Assembly: GCF_049319665.1 (NCBI RefSeq) | Contig: NZ_JBMOUD010000001.1 | Span: 1-64,000, forward strand | Length of the DNA stretch: 64,000 bases | From: JBMOUD01 sp049319665 | GTDB taxonomy: Bacteria; Pseudomonadota; Gammaproteobacteria; Enterobacterales; Enterobacteriaceae | Reading direction: 5' to 3' | Part shown: in pieces, positions 24,785-33,762 of the stretch | Layout of the letters: each line of letters starts with the position of its first letter | How positions within the stretch are numbered: position 1 is the first letter of the stretch | Translations under genes and position numbers: made by a program | Notes under the pieces: model-generated | What the model was told of the DNA's origin: nothing | Database searches by the model: none | The model's input: the letters and a program-made list of their open reading frames with translations, nothing else

Positions 24785-27048
24785 GTCAACGCAATGAAGT
24801 GGCAGGCGCGGCGCCAATAGAAATAACGCCAACGCCACAAGATTTAACGGCGCAAGACCCTGGCCAACAAGAGGCGGATCACTTGGCACCAAATGGGGCT
24901 ATTTCTGCATTTACGTTGCGGTTTACCGCCGACAATATCGGTGTGATTACCATTGATGTGCCGGACGAAAAGGTTAATACCTTAAAGGCTGAGTTTGTTG
25001 AACAAATTACGCAAATATTGCAAAAAGCACAGCGTAATCCTCAATTATCCGGATTAGTGATTATTTCTGGCAAAAAAGACTCCTTTATTGCCGGAGCGGA
25101 TATCTCCATGATTGCCCGTTGCCAAACCGCTCAACAAGCAACTGATTTAGCGGCTAAAGGGCAACAGGTGATGGCGAGTATTGCCGGATTACATATCCCA
25201 GTTGTTGCCGCTATTCACGGCGCTTGCCTTGGTGGCGGATTGGAACTGGCGCTGGCTTGTCACAGCCGCGTCTGCTCTCTGGATGACAAAACCCAGCTTG
25301 GATTGCCAGAAGTTCAGCTCGGTTTATTGCCTGGTTCCGGTGGAACGCAACGCTTACCCCGCCTTATTGGTTTACCGAATGCGCTAGATCTCATGCTGAC
25401 CGGGCGCAGCGTACGTGCTAAACAGGCTTTGCGTATGGGATTGGTTGATGATGCCGTTCCGCACTCTATTTTGTTGCAAGCGGCAATTGAGCGAGTACAG
25501 CAAGGTGTGAAAGCACGGCCACCACTGCCTTATTTTGCTCGCGTAGCCTCTGGTCCATTGGCAAGAGATCTAGTATTTAAGGCGGTACGCAAAAAAACCT
25601 TGGCAAAAACGCAGGGTAATTATCCGGCAGCCGAGAGAATTCTTGATGTCATTCACGTGGGAGTGACGCAAGGTCGCAGTAAGGGATATCAGGCAGAGGC
25701 CAACGCGTTTGGCGAGTTGGCAATGACCTCGCAATCTGCGGCACTTCGCAGCCTATTTTTTGCCTCTACAGCACTAAAAAAAGAGCTTGGAGCAGATGCT
25801 CAGCCTCTGACAGTTAAAAAGGTCGCTATTCTTGGCGGTGGCTTAATGGGCGGGGGTATTGCCAATGTGACGGCTACCCGTGCTGGGCTACCCGTTAGAA
25901 TAAAAGATATTAATCCTCAGGGTATTAACCATGCGCTGAAATATAGCTGGGATTTGTTGAGCAAGCGGGTTCGTAGTAAGCGAATGAAGCCGGCAGAACG
26001 ACAAAAGCAGATGATGTTGATCTCTGGCAGTACAGATTACAGCGGATTTAAGCAGGTTGATGTGGTAATTGAAGCGGTATTTGAAGACTTATCGCTGAAG
26101 CAACAGATGATCGCCGATATAGAAAAAAATGCGGCTGAGCATACTATTTTTGCTTCAAATACTTCTTCTTTGCCTATTCACCAAATTGCGGCGCAGGCGA
26201 GTCGCCCTGAGCAGGTTATCGGATTACATTATTTCAGCCCGGTAGATAAAATGCCGCTGGTGGAAGTGATCCCCCATGAAAAAACCAGTGCGCAAACTAT
26301 TGCGACTACAGTCTCTTTAGCCAAGAAACAAGGGAAAACGGCGATTGTAGTTGGAGACAGTGCTGGGTTTTATGTAAATAGGATTTTAGCCCCTTATATT
26401 AATGAAGCCGCTCGCTGTTTGCTCAATGGCGAACCTATCGAATATATCGATTATTCTTTAGTGCGTTTTGGTTTCCCGGTAGGGCCATTACAATTGCTTG
26501 ATGAGGTGGGGATTGATGTTGCCACCAAAATCGTGCCTATTCTTGTTGATGCCTTTGGGGCGCGTTTCTCAGCACCAGAATCTTTTGATGCTGTGCTAAA
26601 AGATGAGAGGAAAGGGCGCAAAAACGGCAAAGGTTTTTATCTCTATGAGTCAAAAGGGCTAAAAGCCAAACTTCAGCTCAAGAGTAAAAGTAAACAAGCC
26701 GATACTACGATTTATTCGTTATTACACGTCACACCGCGACGCCAGCAATCGCCGCTCGATATTGCTGAGCGTTGCGTGATGATGATGCTTAACGAGGCGG
26801 TCCGCTGTCTGGATGAAGGCACTATTCGTAGTGCGCGTGATGGCGATATTGGCGCTGTTTTTGGTATAGGTTTTCCACCGTTCCTCGGTGGGCCATTCCG
26901 CTATATTGATCAATTAGGTGCCAGTCAGGTCGTGGCGCGTTTGGAAAAACTGCGACAGTTACACGGTGAACATTTTGCACCTTGTTCGGCATTAGTCGAG
27001 CGAGCGCAAAGTGGAGAACGTTTTTATTCTGAGCAGGAAAGTGATTAA
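24781..27048 (+). CDS. fadJ: Fatty acid oxidation complex alpha subunit FadJ
   Basis: The protein is 755 aa and multifunctional. The N-terminal enoyl-CoA hydratase/isomerase domain has FIAGADISMIARC, HGACLGGGLELALACH and the catalytic Glu in LGLPEVQLGLLPGSGGTQRL. It is followed by a 3-hydroxyacyl-CoA dehydrogenase with NAD-binding ILGGGLMGGGIAN (about residue 350) and the catalytic His in VIGLHYFSPVDKMPLVEV. Compared with E. coli FadJ (714 aa) it has about 40 extra N-terminal residues, a Pro/Thr/Gln-rich stretch before AFTLRFTADNIGVITIDV. A later start is not excluded, but the ATGA overlap with fadI supports this one. Confidence 0.96.
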   Translation: MSQRNEVAGAAPIEITPTPQDLTAQDPGQQEADHLAPNGAISAFTLRFTADNIGVITIDVPDEKVNTLKAEFVEQITQILQKAQRNPQLSGLVIISGKKDSFIAGADISMIARCQTAQQATDLAAKGQQVMASIAGLHIPVVAAIHGACLGGGLELALACHSRVCSLDDKTQLGLPEVQLGLLPGSGGTQRLPRLIGLPNALDLMLTGRSVRAKQALRMGLVDDAVPHSILLQAAIERVQQGVKARPPLPYFARVASGPLARDLVFKAVRKKTLAKTQGNYPAAERILDVIHVGVTQGRSKGYQAEANAFGELAMTSQSAALRSLFFASTALKKELGADAQPLTVKKVAILGGGLMGGGIANVTATRAGLPVRIKDINPQGINHALKYSWDLLSKRVRSKRMKPAERQKQMMLISGSTDYSGFKQVDVVIEAVFEDLSLKQQMIADIEKNAAEHTIFASNTSSLPIHQIAAQASRPEQVIGLHYFSPVDKMPLVEVIPHEKTSAQTIATTVSLAKKQGKTAIVVGDSAGFYVNRILAPYINEAARCLLNGEPIEYIDYSLVRFGFPVGPLQLLDEVGIDVATKIVPILVDAFGARFSAPESFDAVLKDERKGRKNGKGFYLYESKGLKAKLQLKSKSKQADTTIYSLLHVTPRRQQSPLDIAERCVMMMLNEAVRCLDEGTIRSARDGDIGAVFGIGFPPFLGGPFRYIDQLGASQVVARLEKLRQLHGEHFAPCSALVERAQSGERFYSEQESD

Positions 27049-27410
27049 TTTTTAGTTGTGATCTGCATCACGGCTAAATATTAGTTTTAGCGTAACCCTA
27101 GACCACTGAACAAGGAGAGCGCCACTTGTAGCCTGATTTTCCTGGCCTGGCGCTTGAGTCACTAAATAGTAACACCCTGATAAATCGTCAATTTGGTTAA
27201 TAAATGAACAGTGCTATTTACATCTTTATACGGTTGGTGTAAAAAACAGCGTTTTATTTACGTTAACTTTAAGGCAAAATGCGCGGCCGCTATTATGAAG
27301 ACACGGCGTGTTTTGATGATGTAGTGCCTTGCCAGGACGTGAGGCAGAGGGTCATACGGAACGCCTGTCGTTTCTGTATAGCGCTATTTTTGTTAACAAA
27401 ACGGTGCAAT
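27049..27410. other. Long intergenic region between fadJ and sixA
   Basis: These 362 bp contain a CRP-like site just after the fadJ stop and an AAGGAG followed by no ORF near 27112. A hairpin follows, with AGCGCCA and TGGCGCT arms about 23 nt apart (27116-27153), and then an AT-rich stretch before sixA. No terminator with a U run is seen after fadJ. The function of the middle part is unknown. Confidence 0.55.
27057..27072. promoter_or_regulatory. CRP-like binding site after fadJ
   Basis: TGTGATCTGCATCACG fits the CRP consensus TGTGA-N6-TCACA at nine of ten positions. It lies 8 bp after the fadJ stop and about 340 bp before sixA. The regulated promoter is not identified. Confidence 0.55.
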
Positions 27411-27905
27411 ATGCAAGTTTTTATCATGCGTCACGGTGAGGCAGCACTTGAGGCAGCCAGCGATTCAGCAAGACCATTGACCGAATGCGGCTGTGACGAG
27501 TCAGTACAAATGGCGGCGTGGCTTAACGCGCGCGGCGTCAAGATCCAGCAGGTTCTGGTGAGCCCGTATTTACGGGCACAGCAGACATTAGAAAAGGTGC
27601 GTCAGGCGTTACCTTTACCACAAGATGTCGAGGTATTGAAAACCTTAACGCCGAGTGGCGATGCTGCGATGGTGGCCTGTGATTTACAGACTTTAGCAAA
27701 ACAAGGTGTCAGTGCGGTATTGGTGGTTTCACACCTGCCACTGGTGGGTTATCTGGTTGCTGAGCTTTGTCCGGGCATTTGCCCGCCAATGTTTGCTACT
27801 TCTGCTATTGCCAACGTTGAGATCAACGACCAAACCGGCAGCGGTACGTTGAACTGGCAATTCAGCCCGTCACAAGTTGTGGCAAAAGCCTGCGCCTCCA
27901 ATTAA
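27411..27905 (+). CDS. sixA: Phosphohistidine phosphatase SixA
   Basis: The protein is 164 aa from ATG 27411, where the RHG motif (MQVFIMRHGEA, His 8) starts the protein as in E. coli. An in-frame ATG at 27279 would add an unconserved leader and is rejected. It is a histidine phosphatase of the branch-1 (PGM-like) fold. Other catalytic residues are SPYLRAQQT (about 53) and VSHLPLVG (about 108). It dephosphorylates histidine phosphocarriers such as ArcB HPt or NPr. A strong terminator follows. Confidence 0.95.
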   Translation: MQVFIMRHGEAALEAASDSARPLTECGCDESVQMAAWLNARGVKIQQVLVSPYLRAQQTLEKVRQALPLPQDVEVLKTLTPSGDAAMVACDLQTLAKQGVSAVLVVSHLPLVGYLVAELCPGICPPMFATSAIANVEINDQTGSGTLNWQFSPSQVVAKACASN

Positions 27906-27970
27906 TTGTAATTGGCAGATGATCTAAATTATCTCAACGGCGGCTTGGCAAGATAAGCCCGGTGAGATCT

Positions 27971-27998
27971 AAAAAGCCCAGCATATGCTGGGCTTTTT
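27971..27998. terminator. Bidirectional terminator between sixA and smrB
   Basis: AAAAAGCCCAGCAT / ATGCTGGGCTTTTT is a perfect palindrome of 28 bp, between convergent genes. Confidence 0.9.
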
Positions 27999-28018
27999 GC
28001 TGTCTATTGTGACTTGAA

Positions 28019-28564
28019 TTAGCCTTCCTGGCGTTTGTCATCAAGTTCAACCAGTACAAGTAGCGCGGCGTTGCCGCCTAATTCTCTTGGCGCTTGGTGG
28101 AAAGCCAATACTTCAGGGTGTTGCGCCAGCCACAGCGGCGTTTGTTGTTTAAGAATATGCTTGCCGTGACCGTGCATCACGCAAGCACAATGCACATGCT
28201 CACGGCGGCAGGCGGCAATCAAAGCCCCGAGTTCTTGTTTAGCCTCGAGCTGTGTCAAACCGTGCAAATCTAAAAAGAACTCTGGCGAATAGTCGCCGCG
28301 GCGTAATTTTTTTAACTCATAATGACTGACGTCTGGGCGAACGTGACGCACTGGGCCTTCATCATCGAGCATCGGCTGAAATTCGTCAGAAAAATAATAA
28401 CTGGCATCAACCTGTTCCTGTAATAGCTTTTTCGGTGATATCTCCGAGACTTTCTTGCGCACAGGTTTATGCGTTATTGTGTCATTTTTCAAACGCTTAG
28501 TTCCAGGTACGGCCTCGCGAAATAGTTGCAGCTCTTCTTTGCTGAGCGGGGATTTATTTTTCAT
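28019..28564 (-). CDS. smrB: Ribosome rescue endonuclease SmrB
   Basis: The protein is 181 aa. The C-terminal Smr domain has the two hallmark motifs FFLDLHGLTQLEAK (about residue 97) and VMHGHGKHILKQQTP (about 128). The N-terminal helix SKEELQLFREAVPGTKRL is the ribosome-hook region of SmrB. SmrB cuts mRNA between collided ribosomes so tmRNA can act. It is divergent from prmB, as in E. coli. Confidence 0.95.
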   Translation of the reverse strand: MKNKSPLSKEELQLFREAVPGTKRLKNDTITHKPVRKKVSEISPKKLLQEQVDASYYFSDEFQPMLDDEGPVRHVRPDVSHYELKKLRRGDYSPEFFLDLHGLTQLEAKQELGALIAACRREHVHCACVMHGHGKHILKQQTPLWLAQHPEVLAFHQAPRELGGNAALLVLVELDDKRQEG

Positions 28565-28752
28565 TGGCAGTTCATCGTTCTTAGGTCATTTTGACAGTGT
28601 ACCCGTTGATGGCGGCCTTACTAAAGAAAAGTCGTGGTAAAAATGTTCCCAGCCGCGTCTAACTGCTGATTTATGGCGGGCTTCGTGGCAAACTAGGCGG
28701 CAAATTTAGGGCGATGTTGCGTAAGCCAGCCCACCGTCCCCAGGAGAAGAAA

Positions 28753-29685
28753 TTGGACAAAATATTCGTCGACGAAGCCGTCAGTGAACTCTATACCATT
28801 CAGGACATGTTGCGCTGGACCGTCAGCCGCCTGAATGCCGCTAATGTTTATTACGGCCACGGCACCGACAATCCTTGGGATGAAGCTGTACAGCTAGTTT
28901 TACCGAGCCTGTATCTGCCGCTGGATATTCCTGAAGATATGCATACCGCACGCCTGACCTCTGGTGAGCGCCACCGTATTGTGGAGCGAGTAATCCGCCG
29001 GGTTAACGAACGCATCCCTGTCGCGTATTTGACTAACAAAGCCTGGTTCTGCGGCATGGAGTTTTATGTCGATGAGCGTGTGCTGGTACCACGTTCACCA
29101 ATCGGTGAACTGATTGACAACCGTTTCTCAGGCATTCTCAGCCACCGCCCGCAGCATATTCTCGATATGTGTACTGGCAGCGGCTGTATCGCTATTGCTA
29201 GCGCTTACGCTTTCCCGGAAACCGAAGTCGATGCGGTTGATATCTCAACCGACGCGCTGGCCGTGACCGAACGTAATATCGAAGCACACGGCATTGAGCA
29301 GTGGGTCACGCCAATTCGCTCTGACCTGTTCAATGAGTTGCCGCCGCTGCAATACGATTTGATTGTGACTAACCCGCCATATGTTGACGCTGAGGATATG
29401 TCTGATCTGCCTGATGAATATCGTCACGAACCAGAATTGGGTCTGGCTGCCGGTAATGATGGCCTGCAACTGGTACGCCGTATTTTGGCCGATGCACCGG
29501 ATTACCTGAACGAGCAGGGCGTGCTGATTTGTGAAGTAGGCAACAGCATGGTGCATCTGATGGATCAATATCCTGATGTGCCTTTCACGTGGTTAGAGTT
29601 TGAAAACGGCGGCGATGGCATCTTTATGCTGAGTAAACAGCAACTGCTGGACTGCGCTGAGTTGTTTAGCAGCTACCGCAAATAA
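28753..29685 (+). CDS. prmB: 50S ribosomal protein L3 glutamine methyltransferase PrmB
   Basis: The protein is 310 aa. TTG at 28753 is chosen over ATG 28714: a strong SD, AGGAG, lies 6 nt before the TTG, and the protein then begins (M)DKIFVDEAV exactly like E. coli PrmB, whereas the ATG form adds a 13-residue basic leader. The Rossmann methyltransferase has SAM-binding ILDMCTGSGCIAIA and the glutamine-binding NPPY motif in VTNPPYVDAEDM. It methylates a Gln of L3 during 50S assembly. It lies in the order smrB(-)-prmB-aroC-mepA. Confidence 0.95.
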   Translation: MDKIFVDEAVSELYTIQDMLRWTVSRLNAANVYYGHGTDNPWDEAVQLVLPSLYLPLDIPEDMHTARLTSGERHRIVERVIRRVNERIPVAYLTNKAWFCGMEFYVDERVLVPRSPIGELIDNRFSGILSHRPQHILDMCTGSGCIAIASAYAFPETEVDAVDISTDALAVTERNIEAHGIEQWVTPIRSDLFNELPPLQYDLIVTNPPYVDAEDMSDLPDEYRHEPELGLAAGNDGLQLVRRILADAPDYLNEQGVLICEVGNSMVHLMDQYPDVPFTWLEFENGGDGIFMLSKQQLLDCAELFSSYRK

Positions 29686-29793
29686 GCTATTTGCCGTAAG
29701 TCGTTTTCTTGCGGCAAACGAACATTGAACACGTCGTTTTATTGACGGCGTGACGCTATTACCAATTACATTACAAATGGTTAAGGAGCCGTG

Positions 29794-30879
29794 ATGGCTG
29801 GGAACAGTATTGGGCAGTTTTTCCGTGTCACCACCTTCGGCGAATCCCACGGTGTGGCACTAGGTTGCATTATCGATGGCGTTCCGCCAGGTATTGCGCT
29901 GACCGAGGCTGATTTGCAGCACGATCTCGATCGTCGTCGTCCGGGAACCTCACGCTATACCACACAGCGCCGTGAGCCTGACGAAGTTAAAATTCTTTCT
30001 GGTGTATTTGAAGGCGTGACGACCGGTACCAGCATTGGTTTGGTCATTGAGAATACCGATCAGCGTTCGCAAGACTACAGCGCAATTAAAGACGTTTTCC
30101 GTCCGGGCCATGCCGATTACACCTACGAACAAAAATATGGCGTGCGTGATTATCGCGGCGGCGGCCGTTCATCGGCGCGTGAAACCGCAATGCGCGTAGC
30201 GGCAGGCGCGGTAGCCAAGAAATATCTGGCACAAAAATTCGGCGTAAAAATTCGCGGTTATCTGGCGCAGATTGGCGATGTGAGTTGCGAGCTGAAAGAT
30301 TGGGATCTGGTCGAAACCAACCCGTTCTTCTGCCCGGATGAATCCAAGCTTGAAGCGCTGGACGAACTGATGCGTGAGCTGAAAAAAGCGGGCGATTCTA
30401 TCGGCGCAAAAATCACTGTGATTGCAGAAAACCTGCCGGCAGGTTTGGGCGAACCGGTATTTGACCGTCTTGATGCTGATTTGGCGCATGCACTGATGAG
30501 CATTAACGCTGTTAAAGGCGTTGAGATTGGTGATGGCTTTGCGGTTGTCACCAAGCGCGGTAGCGAAAACCGAGATGAAATCACCCCTAACGGTTTTGAC
30601 AGCAACCATGCTGGCGGCATCTTAGGGGGTATCAGCAGCGGTCAGCCGGTCATTGCCCACATTGCGTTAAAGCCGACCTCCAGTATTACCGTGCCGGGGC
30701 GCACCATTAACCGTGAAGGTGAGCAAGTTGAGATGATCACGCGTGGTCGTCACGATCCTTGCGTGGGGATTCGCGCGGTGCCTATTGCTGAAGCCATGAT
30801 GGCGATTGTGTTGATGGATCATCTGTTACGCCAGCGTGCGCAATGCGGTGATGTAAATTCCTCTGTACCACGTTGGTAA
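29794..30879 (+). CDS. aroC: Chorismate synthase AroC
   Basis: The protein is 361 aa, the E. coli length, from ATG 29794; a GTG one codon earlier is less likely. It converts EPSP to chorismate with reduced FMN, the last common step to aromatic amino acids, folate and quinones. The three family signatures are present: GESHGVALGCIIDGVPPG, YRGGGRSSARETAMRVAAG and RHDPCVGIRAVPIAEAM. The SD AAGGAG precedes the start. mepA begins 5 bp after the stop. Confidence 0.98.
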   Translation: MAGNSIGQFFRVTTFGESHGVALGCIIDGVPPGIALTEADLQHDLDRRRPGTSRYTTQRREPDEVKILSGVFEGVTTGTSIGLVIENTDQRSQDYSAIKDVFRPGHADYTYEQKYGVRDYRGGGRSSARETAMRVAAGAVAKKYLAQKFGVKIRGYLAQIGDVSCELKDWDLVETNPFFCPDESKLEALDELMRELKKAGDSIGAKITVIAENLPAGLGEPVFDRLDADLAHALMSINAVKGVEIGDGFAVVTKRGSENRDEITPNGFDSNHAGGILGGISSGQPVIAHIALKPTSSITVPGRTINREGEQVEMITRGRHDPCVGIRAVPIAEAMMAIVLMDHLLRQRAQCGDVNSSVPRW

Positions 30880-30883
30880 TCTA

Positions 30884-31720
30884 ATGCGACATTTCGCTAT
30901 CTATAGCGCGTTGCTGCTGGCCCTTGGCTGTTCTTCTGCTATGGCGGCAACGCCATGGCAGACCATTAAACAGCCGATTGCTGGTTCACCGCAGGCCATT
31001 GGCGGTTATGCCAATGGTTGCCAGATTGGGGCACAGCCTCTGCCGCAAAATGCGGCTGATTATCAGGTGATGCGCCCCGATCAACGCCGCTTTTACGGCC
31101 AGCCAGAATTGCTGTCTTTCATCAAGCGTCTGGGTGCCCAAGCCAGTAACCAAAAGCTTGGTATTATGCTGATTGGCGATATGGCGATGCCAGCGGGTGG
31201 ACGTTTTAGCAGCGGCCATGCCAGCCACCAGTCAGGGTTGGATGTCGATATCTGGCTGCAACTCCCTCGCCAGCGCTGGACGCAGCAACAATTGCTGAAA
31301 CCACAGCCAATCGATTTGGTGACGGCTAACGGCAAAGGCATTGTCAAAAGTCAGTGGCAGCCGCAAATCGAGTCGTTGATCAAACTGGCGGCCCAAGATA
31401 GCGAAGTAGTGCGTATTTTTGTTAACCCGGCTATCAAACAGCAGCTTTGTTTGGATGCTGGCAGCGACCGCCAATGGCTGCATAAAGTTCGCCCGTGGTT
31501 TGGTCACCGAGCGCATATGCATGTTCGCTTACGTTGCCCAGTAGGTAATCGTGAATGCGAGAATCAGGATGCGCCGCCTCCGGGAGACGGTTGTGGTGCT
31601 GAATTGCAAAGCTGGTTCTTGCCGCCAAAACCGGGCAGCGGTTCTGCTGTTAAGCGTGAGCCACCGCCGTTACCGGCCACTTGCCAGGCTTTGCTCGATA
31701 ATCACGTAGGTTCACTTTAA
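30884..31720 (+). CDS. mepA: Penicillin-insensitive murein endopeptidase MepA
   Basis: The protein is 278 aa with a signal peptide (cleaved after AMA). It is a LAS-family zinc peptidase that cuts DD- and LD-crosslinks in periplasmic peptidoglycan. Zinc ligands are in SSGHASHQSGLDVDIW (His and Asp near residues 110-117) and GHRAHMHVRLRCP (about 208). Cys residues near the C-terminus match the disulfides of the family. It is closely linked to aroC, probably co-transcribed. Confidence 0.96.
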   Translation: MRHFAIYSALLLALGCSSAMAATPWQTIKQPIAGSPQAIGGYANGCQIGAQPLPQNAADYQVMRPDQRRFYGQPELLSFIKRLGAQASNQKLGIMLIGDMAMPAGGRFSSGHASHQSGLDVDIWLQLPRQRWTQQQLLKPQPIDLVTANGKGIVKSQWQPQIESLIKLAAQDSEVVRIFVNPAIKQQLCLDAGSDRQWLHKVRPWFGHRAHMHVRLRCPVGNRECENQDAPPPGDGCGAELQSWFLPPKPGSGSAVKREPPPLPATCQALLDNHVGSL

Positions 31721-31774
31721 ACGCCGGTTTGGCGATTACATTTGGCAGAGTCTCGATATGGAGCGGTACATTAA

Positions 31775-32578
31775 GTGGATTGGTTGATTGTTGAACCTTG
31801 GATTTACGCCGTACTGTTCTTTGTGGCGATTCTGGCTGGATTTGTTGATTCCATCGCCGGTGGCGGTGGGTTAATCACCGTGCCAGCGCTGCTTGCGGTG
31901 GGCGTGAGCCCAGCGCAGGCACTGGCGACCAATAAGCTGCAATCTATTGGCGGCAGTTTTTCTGCCACGCTCTATTTTGTACGCCGTGGCGCGGTAAGCC
32001 TGCTTGACCAAAAACTCAATATTGCCTGCACGTTTATCGGCGCAGTCATGGGGACGATATTAATCCAGCATCTGCGTGCGGATATTCTGCGCCAGATTTT
32101 GCCGTTGCTCATTATCTGTATTGGCTTATATTTCCTGCTGACTCCACGTCTGGGGGAGAGCGATCGCCAGCGGCGTTTATCAGCGTTACCTTACGCTTTG
32201 GTCGGCGGTGGTTGCGTAGGCTTCTATGACGGATTTTTTGGCCCGGGAGCGGGCTCCTTCTATGCACTGGCTTTTGTCACCCTATGCGGTTTTAACCTCG
32301 CCAAAGCGACGGCACACGCCAAACTACTCAATTTCACCTCCAACTGCGGTGGCCTGTTATTTTTCATCATCGGCAACAAAGTGGTGTGGAGTTTGGGATT
32401 GGTGATGATGATAGGTCAGTTTATCGGCGCGCGTTTGGGCGCCAGAATGGTATTAAGTCACGGGCAAAAGATGATTCGTCCGATGGTGGTTTTAGTCTCA
32501 CTGGTGATGAGTGCCAAGCTAATTTACGATAATCACGGTGCTGATATTGCCCATTGGTTCAGCACACATTTTTCCTGA
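31775..32578 (+). CDS. yfcA: TauE/SafE family sulfite exporter-like membrane protein YfcA
   Basis: The protein is 267 aa with about eight membrane segments and two TauE repeats, with FVDSIAGGGGLITVPALL in the first and GFYDGFFGPGAGSFYALAF in the second. The GTG start at 31775 is preceded by ATGGAG. The substrate of YfcA is unknown; relatives export sulfite or sulfoacetate. Its order between mepA and epmC is as in E. coli. Confidence 0.94.
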   Translation: MDWLIVEPWIYAVLFFVAILAGFVDSIAGGGGLITVPALLAVGVSPAQALATNKLQSIGGSFSATLYFVRRGAVSLLDQKLNIACTFIGAVMGTILIQHLRADILRQILPLLIICIGLYFLLTPRLGESDRQRRLSALPYALVGGGCVGFYDGFFGPGAGSFYALAFVTLCGFNLAKATAHAKLLNFTSNCGGLLFFIIGNKVVWSLGLVMMIGQFIGARLGARMVLSHGQKMIRPMVVLVSLVMSAKLIYDNHGADIAHWFSTHFS

Positions 32579-32588
32579 GTTATTATTT

Positions 32589-32630
32589 ATGCAACAAGAG
32601 CTTATGCAACAAAAGCTTATGCCACAACAA
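32589..32630 (+). repeat. 15-bp tandem repeat with three in-frame ATGs at the epmC start
   Basis: Units at 32589, 32604 and 32619 (ATGCAACAAGAGCTT, ATGCAACAAAAGCTT, ATGCCACAACAACAA) encode MQQEL, MQQKL and MPQQQ. Gain or loss of a unit keeps frame but changes the number of start codons. Confidence 0.8.
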
Positions 32631-33176
32631 CAAGAAATACATCATTATCAGCAACTGATTGATATCTTTGATGGCTGCTTTAGTGAAACGTACAATACTC
32701 GCCTGATTCGCGGCGATGACGAACCTATTTATCTGCCCGCTGATGAGCAGGAAGATTTTAACCGCATTGTTTTCGCGCATGGTTATTATGCCAGCGCATT
32801 GCATGAGATCTCGCATTGGTGCGTGGCAGGTGCTGCCCGGCGTGAGCTGGTGGATTTTGGTTATTGGTATTGTCCGGACGGACGCGATGCACAAACGCAA
32901 AGCGAGTTCGAACAGGTTGAAATCAAGCCACAATCTTATGAATGGCTATTCTGTGTCGCTGCCGGTTTTCCTTTTAATGTCAGCTGTGACAATTTGAGTG
33001 GCGAATGCGAGCCAGACCGTATTGGTTTTCAACGTAAAGTCCGCGAGCAAGTCTTGGCTACGCTGGCGCAAGGTATTCCAGAAAGACCGGCACGCTTTAT
33101 TGCGGCACTGCAATCGTTCTACAATACGCCGCCATTGAGCGCTGAGTCGTTCCCATATCCGCAATCACTAGACTGA
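32589..33176 (+). CDS. epmC: Elongation factor P hydroxylase EpmC
   Basis: The protein is 195 aa and hydroxylates the beta-lysylated lysine of EF-P. Conserved features are RGDDEPIYLPAD, FAHGYYASALHEISHWC (metal-binding HEXSH near residue 78), YWYCPDGRDAQTQSEFE and GIPERPARFI. The N-terminus has about ten residues more than E. coli EpmC. It is built from a 15-bp tandem repeat with ATG codons at 32589, 32604 and 32619, so the true start is uncertain among these three, and none has a good SD. Confidence 0.93.
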   Translation: MQQELMQQKLMPQQQEIHHYQQLIDIFDGCFSETYNTRLIRGDDEPIYLPADEQEDFNRIVFAHGYYASALHEISHWCVAGAARRELVDFGYWYCPDGRDAQTQSEFEQVEIKPQSYEWLFCVAAGFPFNVSCDNLSGECEPDRIGFQRKVREQVLATLAQGIPERPARFIAALQSFYNTPPLSAESFPYPQSLD

Positions 33177-33216
33177 AATAGTCTGGTGATCGACTGTAAG
33201 TAATAGAGGAAGTTTG

Positions 33217-33504
33217 ATGCTCGCTGAATTTGAAGAGCGTATTTTGACGCTAATTGACGAGATGGTTGAAAGTGCAACCGACGATGAACTGTTTGCCAGC
33301 GGCTATCTGCGTGGTCATCTGACGGTGTCAGTGGCTGATGCTGAAGAGAACGGTGAAAATACTGCTGAGCAATTAAAAGTGCGGGTGCAACACAGTCTGG
33401 ATAAAGCTATTCAAGCCGGGGAGTTATCACCGCGAGACCAGATCTTGGTACTGGGAATGTGGGAAAACCTCTACGATACATCATTGGCCAGTATCAACGC
33501 TTAA
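33217..33504 (+). CDS. yfcL: YfcL family protein
   Basis: The protein is 95 aa from ATG 33217 with SD AGAGGA; a TTG one codon earlier is possible. It is a small acidic cytoplasmic protein of unknown function. Conserved blocks are EFEERILTLIDEMVE, DDELFASGYLRGHLT and GELSPRDQILVLGMWENL. It follows epmC as in E. coli. Confidence 0.92.
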   Translation: MLAEFEERILTLIDEMVESATDDELFASGYLRGHLTVSVADAEENGENTAEQLKVRVQHSLDKAIQAGELSPRDQILVLGMWENLYDTSLASINA

Positions 33505-33512
33505 TCGTCACC

Positions 33513-33550
33513 AAAACGCAACAGGGCCAATTGACCCTGTTGCGTTTTAT
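33513..33550. terminator. Terminator between yfcL and mnmC
   Basis: AAAACGCAACAGGG / CCCTGTTGCGTTTT is a perfect 14-bp stem between convergent genes, working both ways. The 210 bp from here to the mnmC stop hold nothing I can support. Confidence 0.9.
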
Positions 33551-33762
33551 GCCCAAGCAACGGCTTGGCTTCATCAGGCTGATTATGTCAGTGTTGTGCA
33601 GATTCGGTCGCTTATCACTACAGATCGCCTTACGCTTAAGCTCGTCGGGTCGCGTTGCGACTTCCCGCTATCGAAGATCAACAGCTTAAAAATCAACGGC
33701 GAGATCAACGCCAAAAAACTCAACACGTTGTCATTAGTTTCTGGTTTTCGGGCGGATGAGTC

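Noticed and set aside
33551..33762. Possible gene between yfcL and mnmC
   Set aside because: The + strand frames here have no SD, no known motif and run into antisense mnmC.
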